This document shows, piece after piece, positions 45,252 to 55,874 of a stretch of 57,557 nucleotides of DNA. This DNA is from Halocafeteria seosinensis (taxonomy: Eukaryota; Sar; Bigyra; Bicosoecida), in the NCBI GenBank assembly GCA_001687465.1, contig LVLI01000342.1, positions 1 through 57,557 of the forward strand. Direction: 5' to 3'. The notes beneath the pieces were generated by a model that saw nothing but the letters and a program-made list of their open reading frames with translations, was not told the origin of the DNA and did no database searches. A program made the translations under genes and the position numbers. Every line of letters begins with the position of its first letter. The first letter of the stretch is position 1.

Positions 45252-45437
45252 GTGTCTGATCATGTATACAGTTATGGGATGCCCTGTCATTGCAATGGAT
45301 GGCATTGCTATGAGAGGAGTGCGATAACAAAATGGTTTCGAAGTCAAAGCAACAGCAGTAAAACCAATGAAAATCTTCTAGAGCGTCACCTGATTCTAAA
45401 CCACGCTTCGAAAGCAGCCGTACGGGCATGGGTTTGA
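45252..45437 (+). pseudogene. Decayed U-box fragment, paralogue of the next gene
   Basis: One frame gives 'MGCPVIAMDG' and, after a one-base shift, the next gives 'CYERSAITKWFRSQSNSSKT' and 'NHASKAAVRAWV'. These line up with 'MVCPVIATDG', 'CYEEDAIQEWFQSRRTSPST' and 'NRALKAAIWSWI' of the U-box in the gene 0.6 kb downstream. The upstream TPR part is not recognisable. This is a broken partial duplicate. Confidence 0.8.
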
Positions 45438-45549
45438 AAGGGTCAAAGTTTGGGAAAACAAACACTGTTTCTCCACAATGTACAAGTATGGCCAATGAAA
45501 AATGCCTGCGGTACCACTACTACATACCATAGTATCAAGATACATATAT

Positions 45550-45573
45550 ATATATATATAATATACTACACTA
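45550..45573. repeat. (TA)n microsatellite
   Basis: About two dozen bases of alternating T and A between the U-box relic and the intact U-box gene. Confidence 0.8.
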
Positions 45574-45854
45574 CAAAAGATCGAAACGCGTTCAAAGATA
45601 TCAACCGACGTCTTTACGAATTACGATTAAGCCTTATCATAAAGGGGTTTCAGAGACTTTGGTCAAGTCCGAAAGAGTTGCCGTTGCCGGTTTGTGACCA
45701 ACTTCCAACAACCTTGCATGCCAACTTTCGGAGATCAGTTGTTAGCAGTGATATTGTTATTGTGCAATCGATAGATAGACAGGTGTTCATAGCCAGCTGA
45801 TTCTGTCTTGCAAGGTCTGAACGATTAGTTTAGTGGCCAAAGTGTTCAATAACA

Positions 45855-46790
45855 ATGCCCAGTCCCGAAAGTCTCGAAAGTCCCAAAAGTCCTAGTGAGT
45901 GCTTTTACAAAGGATTGTACTTGCACCACGAAGGACATAAGGCTCCGTTGTGGTTCAATAAAACACTCTCGTTTGTCCCACAGTCAGACGCCGATTTTGA
46001 GGCTCAGGCCAATGCATACATTTATAAAGGGATCCACGCCACCGACTCGGAGATGGCAATGAGATACTTCGATCGAGCAATCGAGCTGGCACGGTTGTCC
46101 ATGGCGAAATGGAGAGTGCGAACGTCCAGCGCAGCATTCCATCAAAAAGGAATACGTTACCAAGTGGAGGGAGAGCTCGACAAAGCTCTTGACTGTTACG
46201 ACGCCGCGCGAGGGATAGGGCTGGACATGTGCTTCTCACTCAATGGGTCCAAACCACCAAATGAGCACCAAATTCAATACTCTCGAGGGGAAGTTTTTGA
46301 AATACAACAACGTTACGCGAAAGCATTGGAAGCGTATACGAAGGTTCTTTACTGCGGAAGAACCGAGCTATTCTTGGTGTCTGTTAAGGCAAAAAATCGA
46401 ATGGAACATAAACTGAGAAACAAAGAAGAGGCTGCACCAGCTGATGATTTGTTGGTAGCAAAGATCGAATCACTTCGGAAAAACGGTTTTGAGGTTGAGA
46501 ATGAATGTCCGTCATACTTTCTATGCCCAATTACGCATATGTTGATGGTTTGTCCCGTTATAGCCACCGATGGCTATTGTTACGAGGAGGATGCGATACA
46601 AGAATGGTTTCAAAGTAGACGCACATCTCCAAGTACCAATGAAGGACTCGCAAGCGTTCAACTAGCTCCTAATCGTGCACTGAAAGCTGCGATATGGTCT
46701 TGGATCGATGCGAAGACCAGCGTGCAGGAGAGTATGGCATGTGCTGATTGCTCAAATGCAGATGACAGCGGCCAGCAATGCCGATCCTAG
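45855..46790 (+). CDS. TPR and U-box protein, probable E3 ubiquitin ligase
   Basis: A single uninterrupted frame of 311 aa, intronless unlike nearly all neighbours. Residues about 15-180 contain TPR-like helices ('MAMRYFDRAIELARL', 'YQVEGELDKALDCYDAARGI', 'YAKALEAYTKVL'). The C-terminal about 75 residues form a U-box: 'YFLCPITHMLMVCPVIATDG', 'YCYEEDAIQEWFQ' and 'APNRALKAAIWSWI'. U-boxes are zinc-free RING-like folds that bind E2 enzymes. The order TPR then U-box recalls CHIP/STUB1, but similarity beyond that is weak, so no orthology is claimed. AATAAA lies about 80 bp after the stop. Lack of introns plus the adjacent broken copy suggests duplication, perhaps by retroposition. Confidence 0.8.
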   Translation: MPSPESLESPKSPSECFYKGLYLHHEGHKAPLWFNKTLSFVPQSDADFEAQANAYIYKGIHATDSEMAMRYFDRAIELARLSMAKWRVRTSSAAFHQKGIRYQVEGELDKALDCYDAARGIGLDMCFSLNGSKPPNEHQIQYSRGEVFEIQQRYAKALEAYTKVLYCGRTELFLVSVKAKNRMEHKLRNKEEAAPADDLLVAKIESLRKNGFEVENECPSYFLCPITHMLMVCPVIATDGYCYEEDAIQEWFQSRRTSPSTNEGLASVQLAPNRALKAAIWSWIDAKTSVQESMACADCSNADDSGQQCRS

Positions 46791-47183
46791 GAACACACTT
46801 CGTTATCAGCGGAAACAAAATCATACCATGCAAGGATTCGTCGGAGGGAACGGTGGTTCATTTACTATTAAATAAAGAGGTTCTACCATAGGCATTAAAC
46901 GTCTCTTAAAAAGACACTGGACTGGAGCATGGGTAACCATATTGTACACTTGTACCGGTAGTCCCCACTCATCCAGAAATAGTCTTGACATACAGTGCTA
47001 ACGTTGTTTGACCAATGAGAAGATCCTGTCCGCAACCGGAGCAAGAATCAGCACCGATACGATCACTCTCCTCAAACAAACCTGTTGTTCTATTGAACAA
47101 GAAAATTCTGGAGGCCTGCGTTACGTAAGACCCTACTCAGGTTGTAAGAGGACTATAAAGGATGCTTAATTCAACCTTAGTTC
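46791..47183. other. Intergenic region between convergent genes
   Basis: About 390 bp with no ORF of note. It contains AATAAA at about 46871-46876, a plausible poly-A signal for the U-box gene. Confidence 0.5.
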
Positions 47184-48644
47184 TCACTGCACAAACTGAG
47201 TCCACGCATACTCTTTCTTATATCCTTTAGCACCAGCTATACATGAACCCGTGCAAGTGTAAACGACAATGGTGCCAAAATCCAGATCTGGAAGCGACGT
47301 AGTTTGTTCAGAGATGCGAGGATGTTCAAAAGCGTCCACGACAAAAGATATAGTTTGAGGCATGATTTGGAACTCAAACTTGCGCTCTTGGCCGCAGTAC
47401 GGGCATGCTGGACACTCAGTGCAGTTATCAACTCCCTGTGCAGCAGAGTCGATTGAACATTGCTTCAGACAAGGACGACCTTCGTACCCAGCCCAGAGGA
47501 TGACGGCATTCTTCCATCTACAGTATCGAACAACTTGCTCGGGCTCTATGGAAATCCTTTCATTGAAATACCGCATCGACTCATCGGCCCCCATTTTCGC
47601 ACCTGTTGCATCTAAAAGCTCCTCCTGAGTCAGGGAAGATATGTCTGGATCATCGTCTGTGATGTTGACCTGAGACGTGCATGCAATGTCATCTGCCGAT
47701 TGGTATTTTAAACGAACGAACTCCTTCCGTTCAACAAACGGTGGCTCTGGCTCTGTGACAACTTCGAATTCAGGCAAAACAGCAGAGTATCTATACATGG
47801 CGTCTCTTAGGCAGAAAAATCCCGCAATAGAGGTGTGTTCATCACACGATCTATGTTGTTCGCAGAAGTATGACTCTCCTCCAGAGGCGCATCCACATAC
47901 TCGGCATAAACGTAACCCTCGCCGTAGCTGAGGCAAGAGCACGTCGTCATGGCATTCCGAAGCTTTTGAGGGGAAAAAATCATTCTCTTGAGGAAGCTGA
48001 CACCTCAGCACCAATACACTGTGTAGAGCAGTAAGAAGTTCCTGACAGTTGGCAAAATGTCGGATTCATCAGCGGAACACGTACCTTCCTTCGCCCACGC
48101 AGGAGCTCTGTTGACAGACAAAAACGTACAACATCCGATGGAAAGCGTCGGAATGTCCGACTTCAGCTTCGTCCAAGGGTGCATATATCTGCATCTTGCC
48201 CATCACTGTGGGTAGCCTTCTTCCAAACAAACGGCCACATCCTTGTCTTACCTGCATGAGGAACAGCATCTGTTTGTCACATCGGTCACAAGTCAGCGCG
48301 TCCTTGTCGGGCACATGGTTCGTGTCCAACCAAATCTGCATCTCCCCACATACGTATGCACTACAAGAGACCAAAACTGCAAGTGTACAACCTACCGGAC
48401 GTCCTCCAATTTTGCCTCCATCCCATGAGGACCATTTCTCGGAGGCGATAGCAATATCAGCAGCGCAATATTCAGCCGTATCCCCTTGTATACACTCTCC
48501 CTCTTCCTCTGAGCTAGGACGAGGGACGCGCTCCGCGAAGCCTAATTCCACCGGGATTTCTTCCAAGGCAGACGTCTCATGTCCTTCCTCCTCTGCTCCA
48601 TAATCATATGATGCAGCAGCACCACTGCTTGCCTCGTTCTCCAT
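47184..48644 (-). CDS. PDCD2: PDCD2/Zfrp8 family protein
   Basis: Four exons on the minus strand: 48644-48396, 48335-48252, 48188-48085, 48003-47184 (418 aa). After an acidic start the family motifs appear: 'ELGFAERV', 'KIGGRP', then 'IWLDTNHVP' across the first intron, 'CDRCDKQMLFLMQ', 'IYAPLD' and 'DAFHRMLYVFVCQQSSC', then 'CQLPQENDFF'. A reduced MYND-like cluster ('CRVCGCASGGESYFCEQH') sits in the middle, and the C-terminal domain has 'PEQVVRYCRW', 'CPYCGQERKFEFQIMPQ', 'FGTIVVYTCTGSC' and ends 'YAWTQFVQ'. PDCD2 is known as a chaperone for ribosomal protein uS5 (RPS2). The last acceptor is CTGAG, weaker than the others. It is divergent from ADCK1 (133 bp). Confidence 0.9.
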
Positions 48645-48777
48645 ACTTGTCGCTCACTGATACAATGTGAAGTCACCCATATTTCATTCGTTTTGTATAT
48701 ACGGGATACATAGATATGGCATACAGGTAGTTATTTATTTAGTTGGATAGATAATACGTTCCTATTTAGTGGTAATA

Positions 48778-51073
48778 ATGCTCCCCTTGTGGGTGGCAAG
48801 GAGGGCAGCTTTCTGCCCCCGGGGACTCATTCAAGCACGCGGAGGAGGGACTACTGGCACCCCTATGATGAGGAGGATGAGGATGCTTACTAGGCGCTGT
48901 GTGTCCGATTGGGGAGGTCGTGCCGCCGCTGAAGCCAAAGCTCACAACAGGAAGCGAATTCGGAAAATCGTCACGCGCGTGGTCCTTGGAACGCTGATTG
49001 GAGTACCCACATACAAAGTGGTCCATGCTAGTATACCACTGTTTCGGAAGGACGAGGAAGCCACGACGGACGGGGAAGAGGGGCGTACACGTCAGGAAGC
49101 CATCCCAACCGAAGTTCTACAAGCTGAGGAGACGACGTCGAAATTACTGTGGCTCTTGTCCACGGCGTCAGATCGATTAATACGGGATATTGTCACAGCG
49201 GGCCTTATCGTGTGGGTATGTAGTTACGGATACATGGGCGTCGTTAACTGTTTCCTACAAGGTGTATGGCCTTTGGTTGTACTCCAGGACTATTATAGAG
49301 CTCAGCGTAGAGGGGACCAAGACTGGTCAAAGACACATGAGCAAGGCGCCAAGCGATTATTGAAACTGTGCCAAGTAAGCGAAGAGAGTGATCGATGATT
49401 GTCTACCCCTAGGTATGAGCGACTGCACTCATATTGGTTTTCCTACAGGTAAATCGAGGCATCTATATCAAACTCGGTCAGCATATTGCTCAGCTAGATT
49501 ATATACTTCCGAGCGAATACGTAGAAACGATGAAAAAGATGCTCCGCGAGTGCCCTGAGACATCATGGGAGCAGGTTTGCCACGTGTTTGAACACGAGCT
49601 GGGAGCATCTCCGAATACGCTGTTTAGGGACATCGACAAGACACCGATCGCTTCAGCATCGCTAGCACAAGTCCACATCGCCACGGATTTTCAAGGAAAT
49701 AAGCTAGCCGTCAAAATTCAGGTAGGGTAGGCTTGTATGATTGTTGCTTTGCTAGGATGTCCACATACTGGTGTTTTGGCTTACCAGCATGAAGGGCTGT
49801 ATGAAATGTGCGAAGTTGACATTAAGACGATCAGTTTTCTCGTAGATATGGTTAGATGGATGTTTCCGAAATTTGAGTATACCGTAAGTTCCGTCTTATC
49901 CAAGTGTGTGGCCCCTCATTTGCTGGAATTACGCTGGACATTTTGGATTGAAATTCTTCCAGTGGCTAGTGAGGGAAATAGAGCATAACCTTCCCAGGGA
50001 GTTGAACTTCTTATTGGAAGCAGAAAATGCTGAACAGTGTCGCCGCAATTTCAAACATCGCAGCCAAATTGTCGTACGTTCGGCTTTAAATGTTTTCTTG
50101 GAAGGTCTCTCGAGTATGACGTGCTATTTATTGATTACTTTACACACACACACACACACACACAGGTTCCTGATATATACTGGATGTACAGTACGAAGAA
50201 AATTCTAACAATGTCTTACGAAACAGGTTGCTACATTGATAACAAAAATGGGATCGCCCAACAAGAGTTGGATCCCGCGGTTAGTTGCAGTCTCGTAGAC
50301 ACCTCGTTGATGTGCGGTTGTTAAAGTATTGCTCACTTGCAGGATGTTGCTAGTCTGGTTGCTGAGGTGTTTTGTGAACAGATGTTTATCCACGGATTCG
50401 TCCATGCTGATCCTCATGCGGGCAATATGCTTTGTCGCCGATTCGGTGATTCCTCTAAACCTGAAATTATTCTTTTGGACCACGGACTATACAGGCCCTT
50501 AGATGACGAATTCCGTGTCAGTTACTGCCACTTATGGAGAGCGTTGATTTTCGGGGATGAAGCTGGAATAGAAAAATATGCAAACAAATGTGGAGCGGGA
50601 GGAATGCACAGATTATTTGCATCTATGCTAACTACGAAGTAGGTAACACGTGCAATGCGTTAGTTTCGACATCCAAACATATTGAAGGGGCTAATGTCAT
50701 CTGCAGATCCTGGGATAAGGTTGTAGACAATTCATTTGACTCTTTAAAAGTGGAAGGCAATGAAAATGAAAAACGAGAAACGAAGCAATATGCCACTGAA
50801 TATTCGGATGAAATTCAGGAAATCTTGAGAACTGTGCCTCGAGAAATGTTGCTGCTTCTTAAAACAAATGATTGCCTTCGTGCTGTTGATCAGGCTTTGG
50901 GCGCTCCTGTGAACACTTTTACAATCATGGCTCGATATTGTGTTCGTGGAATTAACTCCCGTCGCCTTAGTAAAGAGGTATCAGTTAAGAATTACGCCAG
51001 GAACTTCAGGGATATGGTGAAGGTAGAGACGGCCGTCTTGCTTTACCAGCTTTATAGATGGTGGAATTCCTGA
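48778..51073 (+). CDS. ADCK1: ADCK1-type UbiB/ABC1 atypical kinase, mitochondrial
   Basis: Seven exons: 48778-49374, 49449-49721, 49788-49883, 49963-50073, 50166-50279, 50343-50638, 50707-51073 (617 aa). The N-terminus is rich in Arg, Met and Ala with no acids in the first 35 residues (mitochondrial signal), and a hydrophobic helix is seen near 145-160. UbiB signatures are the KxGQ motif ('GIYIKLGQHIAQLDYILPSE'), the Ala-rich nucleotide loop 'IASASLAQVH', the lysine in 'LAVKIQ', the catalytic 'HADPHAGNML' and the metal-binding 'LLDHGLYRPL'. The C-terminal 'PREMLLLLKTNDCLRAVDQA' is ADCK1-like. These proteins influence mitochondrial lipid and crista homeostasis. The intron 4 acceptor is preceded directly by a (CA)n tract. 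In-frame ATG codons downstream (about 48864) are alternative starts. Confidence 0.92.
50143..50164. repeat. (CA)n microsatellite forming a 3' splice site
   Basis: About eleven CA units run directly into the CAG acceptor of ADCK1 intron 4; no separate polypyrimidine tract lies between repeat and exon. Confidence 0.9.
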
Positions 51074-51320
51074 TATACATGACCCTCACTGCAGTAAGCA
51101 AAGGAGGCCCACATTCCTGAATGCTTAACTGAGTTATAGAGGAAACGCTACACTATGTTATATTGTGCATGGTAACCCTCACATATCTCGCAGGAGCTTT
51201 TATTAATAAACTCTATGCTCTAACTTTAGTAAATCAGCCAGCCATTATCAAATGCAAGCCAGTTAAGCAGTTCTCCGTGCCGCCTTCATTATTCTCCATG
51301 CCACAGATTCCGAAGTCGGC
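51074..51320. other. Intergenic region between convergent ADCK1 and ERH
   Basis: About 250 bp, AT-rich, without a supported frame. Confidence 0.5.
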
Positions 51321-52012
51321 TCAACCACCTGCTTGCCTTTTCAAGTGTTCGTAAAGCTGCCGTTTAACTTCTTCGCGGGGATGTGGCTTGTACATGCCTG
51401 CGCTTGTTTCTAAAGTGAGCATGGAGATGTCAGCCATGCTGTCCAAATATTTGAATAAATCTGATACATCATAGGTCAGGTCAGGAACCGAAGGGTTCAG
51501 TTGTTTCAGTCTTGCTTCATACATGCGCACCAGATCTGTCAACAATCGTAGTCGGAATCCATATGTTTCAAACAGTGTAAAGTCGTGCGGGCAACTGGGA
51601 CTTACCATCCATGGCTCTGGCCTTGGTCTGATAATCTCTAAATGTACGTGAGCTCTTAGCGTTTTCAGGCTGGATTAATATTATTGTATGTGTCCCAGCG
51701 CCTCCTCCTCCTGGAGCTGCAGCGCCTGCTCCACCGCCACCTCTTCCTCGACCGCGATTGCCGCCTCGGCCTCGTCCGCCACGTTGTGACTGCACATACA
51801 CACGACGAGAGAACCATAAAGTAGTGGGTATCTTGCGTTTCCCCTATCGCCCCCCTTGAAATCAATGACAAAAAAGGTCACCTCAGATAGATTTCTCTTC
51901 CGCCAGGCAATGCTCTCTCAAAACGCAGAGGGAAGCTCCATCGCTTTGATGACGGCATTCATGCACACACGGAGAAGGGAAAGGCAACACGTGGTGGCCG
52001 TATACATACCAT
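51321..52012 (-). CDS. ERH: Enhancer of rudimentary homolog (ERH) with RGG-rich N-terminal extension
   Basis: The conserved ERH fold spans two exons, 51789-51606 and 51535-51321, joined in phase 1 by a 70-nt intron. It reads 'THTIILIQPENAKSSRTFRD', 'RMYEARLKQLNPSVPDLTYD' and 'VSDLFKYLDSMADISMLTLE', which aligns with the whole of ERH, a small dimeric factor linked to splicing and RNA decay. Before the fold this protein has about 36 residues of RGG/GR repeats ('QRGGRGRGGNRGRGRGGGG'), which the usual about 104-aa protein lacks. No ATG occurs in frame upstream within that exon. The only phase-correct start I find is an ATG at 52012-52010 followed at once by a GTATGT donor (220-nt intron), giving 133 aa. 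That start is inference. Confidence 0.85.
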
Positions 52013-52445
52013 AGTAAGCTGGAAATCGAGAAATCTAGCGAGAAAACTGGGAGGAAAATAGACTTGTTTTGAATGATACAAGGACTATCCAGACCGATTT
52101 CGTTGTGCTTAAGTTCTGTGGCCAACCCTAACAGCATAGTACACCGGCTCCGGGTAACAATGCATTCCATTCTTCTTCCCGAAAGCGCAGATATGAGTGA
52201 GGGCTCCTGAAGCGCTGCTCATCCCCCCCCCCCCATGAGGTGACGAAAAGTTTGTCGTCTTCCTAACCGTGTGGTTACAGTGTTACACCCAAAGTTGAGC
52301 AACTAATCAACGTGGTACAAACGTAGTCGGTAACGGGAAAGTGTTAGTCAAAGATAGGGAAGCTCTTCCAGCCAGATATCCAGAATAAACGATTGGTATA
52401 TTGGGTTGAGACACGCGGTGTCGAGACGGCTCGGATTTCAAGTTG
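52013..52445. other. Intergenic region with C-run
   Basis: This lies upstream of ERH and downstream of CNOT10 (both read left).  A run of 12 C occurs at about 52223-52234. I see no gene; the ERH promoter must be here. Confidence 0.5.
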
Positions 52446-55400
52446 TTACCGCAAAGCAGCGGCGGGATCACCGACAGAGTTTCGACTGCTGTTCTGAGCC
52501 CCTGCAGTATGCTGCTGAACCTGTGCGGCTGCATCTGGTGGAGCTACATTGCCACTAGTAGAACCTGGCTTTTGCGGCGGACCAGACTTAGACTGCACGA
52601 GACCTCTATTCAACAGGGCTGCAGCTTCTCCATGATTACCTTGAACGAGAGACAAGTACGCACTCAATGCGCGCGCTAAAGACGATGTGGGTTTAGTGGA
52701 CAACGCTCTTCCTGCTACCTGAGTTGCCTCTTGAATCTTGCCTTCAAGAGTTAGGGCAATCGCAGCATTAGCATACAGAGAGCAGAGCGCCGTGGGACGG
52801 GAAACCTGTCGCTGCTCTCGGTCCACGTCAACCACCGTCAGAGAATCTTTGTTATCTACGGTAGAGATGGCCGCGTTCGCATTTTCCCCTTGGCTGGTTC
52901 CAATGCCGGCGAATAGATTCGGAGAGCTAACATGCTGAAGTGCCTCTCTCGGTGATCCCAAGTAGCACAGTGCTTCCGAAGCGTATACATGAGCCAAAGA
53001 ACGCCACGGATCACGCAAGAGTCCTTGAGTTCTGGATACTGGGTCAGCCTTCCGCGTATCTGCTTGTTTGGAACCTGAACAAGCATATATAGTATCAGCT
53101 AATGTCCACATTTGAGAGCAGTAATGCAAAGCCGCTACATGGTCCTGAAGACAAAGATGCACGTAAGCGAGTTTTGTCAGCACAGCCTGACGTAAGCGGA
53201 ATTGTGACCAAAGGACGGCGACACCAGCGTTCCGTGAACTATCCGGCCGTTGCTGTTGTTCAGTATTGGCGCCACTTGCTTGACTGTCATCCTCGGACTT
53301 GTTATCCACTAACAGAGACCTAGCAACGGAGGCTAGCGCTTTTGGTGGGGGCAGTAAGACAAGTGCGTTCAGTAAGCATCTAGCGGCGTATGCCAGAGTA
53401 AGGCTTGGACGCGCTAATAGTTCCTCATCGTTGTCCTCCGACTCAGAGCCTACGGGAGGAAGCGGATCTGCTTCATCATCTGAGCGCCGTGTTGACACCA
53501 TCAACCGCTGAGCAGTGCCGAATCCTGCTTTCCCAGTGACTGTACCCAATCCAGCCCAGCAGACCTCAGCATCTCCGTCTCCTACAGCATCATCCCGGCC
53601 ATCAGTATATCTATTCTCACTGACATACTCATCCCCACTCTTCCCCAGCACGGACTTCGCAACTTTCGGGGATGCCCATGCCGAACGCGATGTTGGATCA
53701 CGGCGAGAACACGGAGGTGGCATAGAATGAACAGTCCCGGTACCAGGGGACACTTTCATTTCGTGGGCCATAATGCAAGCTTCCGCCATCCTTAACCATA
53801 CTCTCGGTCGATGTCGATGAACCCGACAAGCCTGATAAAGTGCTTGCAAGGCACGTGCCGGCTGGCGAGATTGCAAATATGTCAGACCAGCATTTAACAT
53901 CAAATTCGCCATTGGAGATGGTCGGGGCGCTGCTGCCCCAAAGTCCCCGCTCAAGAACGATTCGTCCAAAGCTGCATAAGCTGCACTCGCATCAGCAGGC
54001 TTCGACTCTTTTTCTTCCTCTTTAGCCGTCTGGATGGCTCGCGCGAATAAGGAAATAGCCGATTCATATCGCTTCATTCGTGCGTGAAGACAAGCCATAT
54101 TGTTCAAATATTTACTTCTAGTCAGTCCACGCTCTGAATAATGTTTTGGTGTGGAGGAAGGAGTTGGTCCGATACGGTTAAGTATTTGCTGCAAATTCTC
54201 ATTAAGTGCGACACTCTCTGTACGACATTCGTCTAACAAATTAGCTGCCCGCTTATAATTCTTTCTCCATGCTTCCAGCGAGGCCTTTAGTACGAGCGAT
54301 GCGATCTTGTTCTCCGTCGCTGAGGCAGCACCTGGTTGGGAAAGCATAGACGAATCAAGCCTTGCCGCGGAGTAGTCATTGATCACGGAATCCATATCAG
54401 CATTAGGGTAGGCTTCGTTACTCGGTTTGAACTGCTTCTGGAAGGTCTCCATTATATCTTGAATGGAATTCTTCACTGTCTTTAGATGACCCGAGCGAGC
54501 AGCAAACCTAGCGTGATACACACGAAGCTTTAGAGCAAAGTTTGTTATCAATGCTCTGAGAAGCTCTTGGTTGCCCTTTTCTTCTTGCCCAGTACCGGAA
54601 GCTAAGGCTGCAGCACGGGCTGCATTTGAAAAAACATGGGGCTGATGTAGATAAGAGATAAGGGAATGAGCCTTCTGAAACACTGGGGTGTAATCCTGTA
54701 CAAAGATAAACAGACAAAAGCGGATTCAACAACATGGTCGAAGCAGACAGGTCAAGGGTAGGTCACGTACGTTGTCCTCGTTCGTACCACTTTCACATGT
54801 TCGAGCATACAACTCAAGAAGTAGGAATCCAGCGCGCATGGCAACCCATGCATGCACAAATTCGCCTTTGCGGAATAGAGATTCTAACAGTGCTGCGGCC
54901 GATGCAAACTGGCCCTGTTGGTACAATAAGACTGCACGGTTATATCCGACAGTTGAGCAGGTCCTTGGAAAGTAACTTGGTCTCTGCTGTAAGGAAGGAG
55001 CGTGGTTCGGCATAACACAGAGAGCTTCTGAACATGGTGAACGCAACTTCGACCTACATTGCTTCCGTCCGCATTTCCAGATTCTGCCGCAGAGTTTAAC
55101 GACTCTTGAAACAATTGGGTTAACTCGTGTAACAGACGATCGGAGTCTTTGGCTCCGTCTCGGGCATACTTCGCCAAAGCAGCATTGTGTCTATACTGAA
55201 ATCTAGTGGTACCATTCTGAGCATCCGAGCACCAATATTGCATATTGCATCAACGTCAATCGCAAGGCGGTGGGGCGACTGATGAACTTACCGAGCCGGC
55301 GACTTGCTGCTCGTACTCCTGGAGAAGACTGATAGAATCATCGAACCGTCCAGATCTGTGAAAAGCAATAACACGTCAAAAGAAATGGATAAATGGTCTC

Positions 55401-55874
55401 GAAATGTCCCATGAAATAGAAAAAGTGCTGCAACAGTTGATATCCTTACCTAAATGCATTCAAAGGTTCGTCCACTATGGGTGCTGTTTTCCATTGGGGT
55501 TGCTGTCGTTGTTGTTGCTGCTGTTGGCGTTGCTGATCACTCACTCCCCCTCCGGCACCAGTTGTATATGCCGTAGAATTGCCTTGGGAAGCATTCGTAG
55601 TTCGTGCAGGGTATTGCTGTGGCTGGGAATGTGGTTGTCCTTGCATTCCCGGAAGTTCTTGTCCTTCACGCATCATCTTCATCGTCTGCTCGTTGAGTGA
55701 CTCTTGGGCATGCTCTAAAGAGGGAGAGACCTGCTGGGAGGGCTCTCCAGAGGCTGTAGAGCCTTCAGAAGAGGACATAAACTGGTCTAAAGGGGCGACG
55801 GCAGCCGAGGCTGCGCCGCCTCCACCTCCTATAGAGGACGATGCGGCTGGGTTTTCTTGATTTTGCCTGCTCAT
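52446..55874 (-). CDS. CNOT10: CCR4-NOT complex subunit 10 (CNOT10)
   Basis: Five exons on the minus strand: 55874-55450, 55355-55292, 55195-55058, 54986-54771, 54695-52446 (1,030 aa). The first 140 residues are Gln/Ser/Gly-rich, with a polyglutamine-type run near 115-130. Helical TPR repeats follow: 'YNRAVLLYQQGQFASAAALL', 'YLNNMACLHARMKRYESAIS' and 'NAGLTYLQSRQPARALQALY'. The key match is 'ACRVHRHRPRVWLRMAEACI', close to the CNOT10-specific R-x-WLR-x-AE-C-I segment. Further TPRs near the C-terminus precede a disordered tail. CNOT10 pairs with CNOT11 and docks onto CNOT1 in the deadenylase complex. It is longer than the animal protein (about 744 aa) because of low-complexity inserts. Confidence 0.88.
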
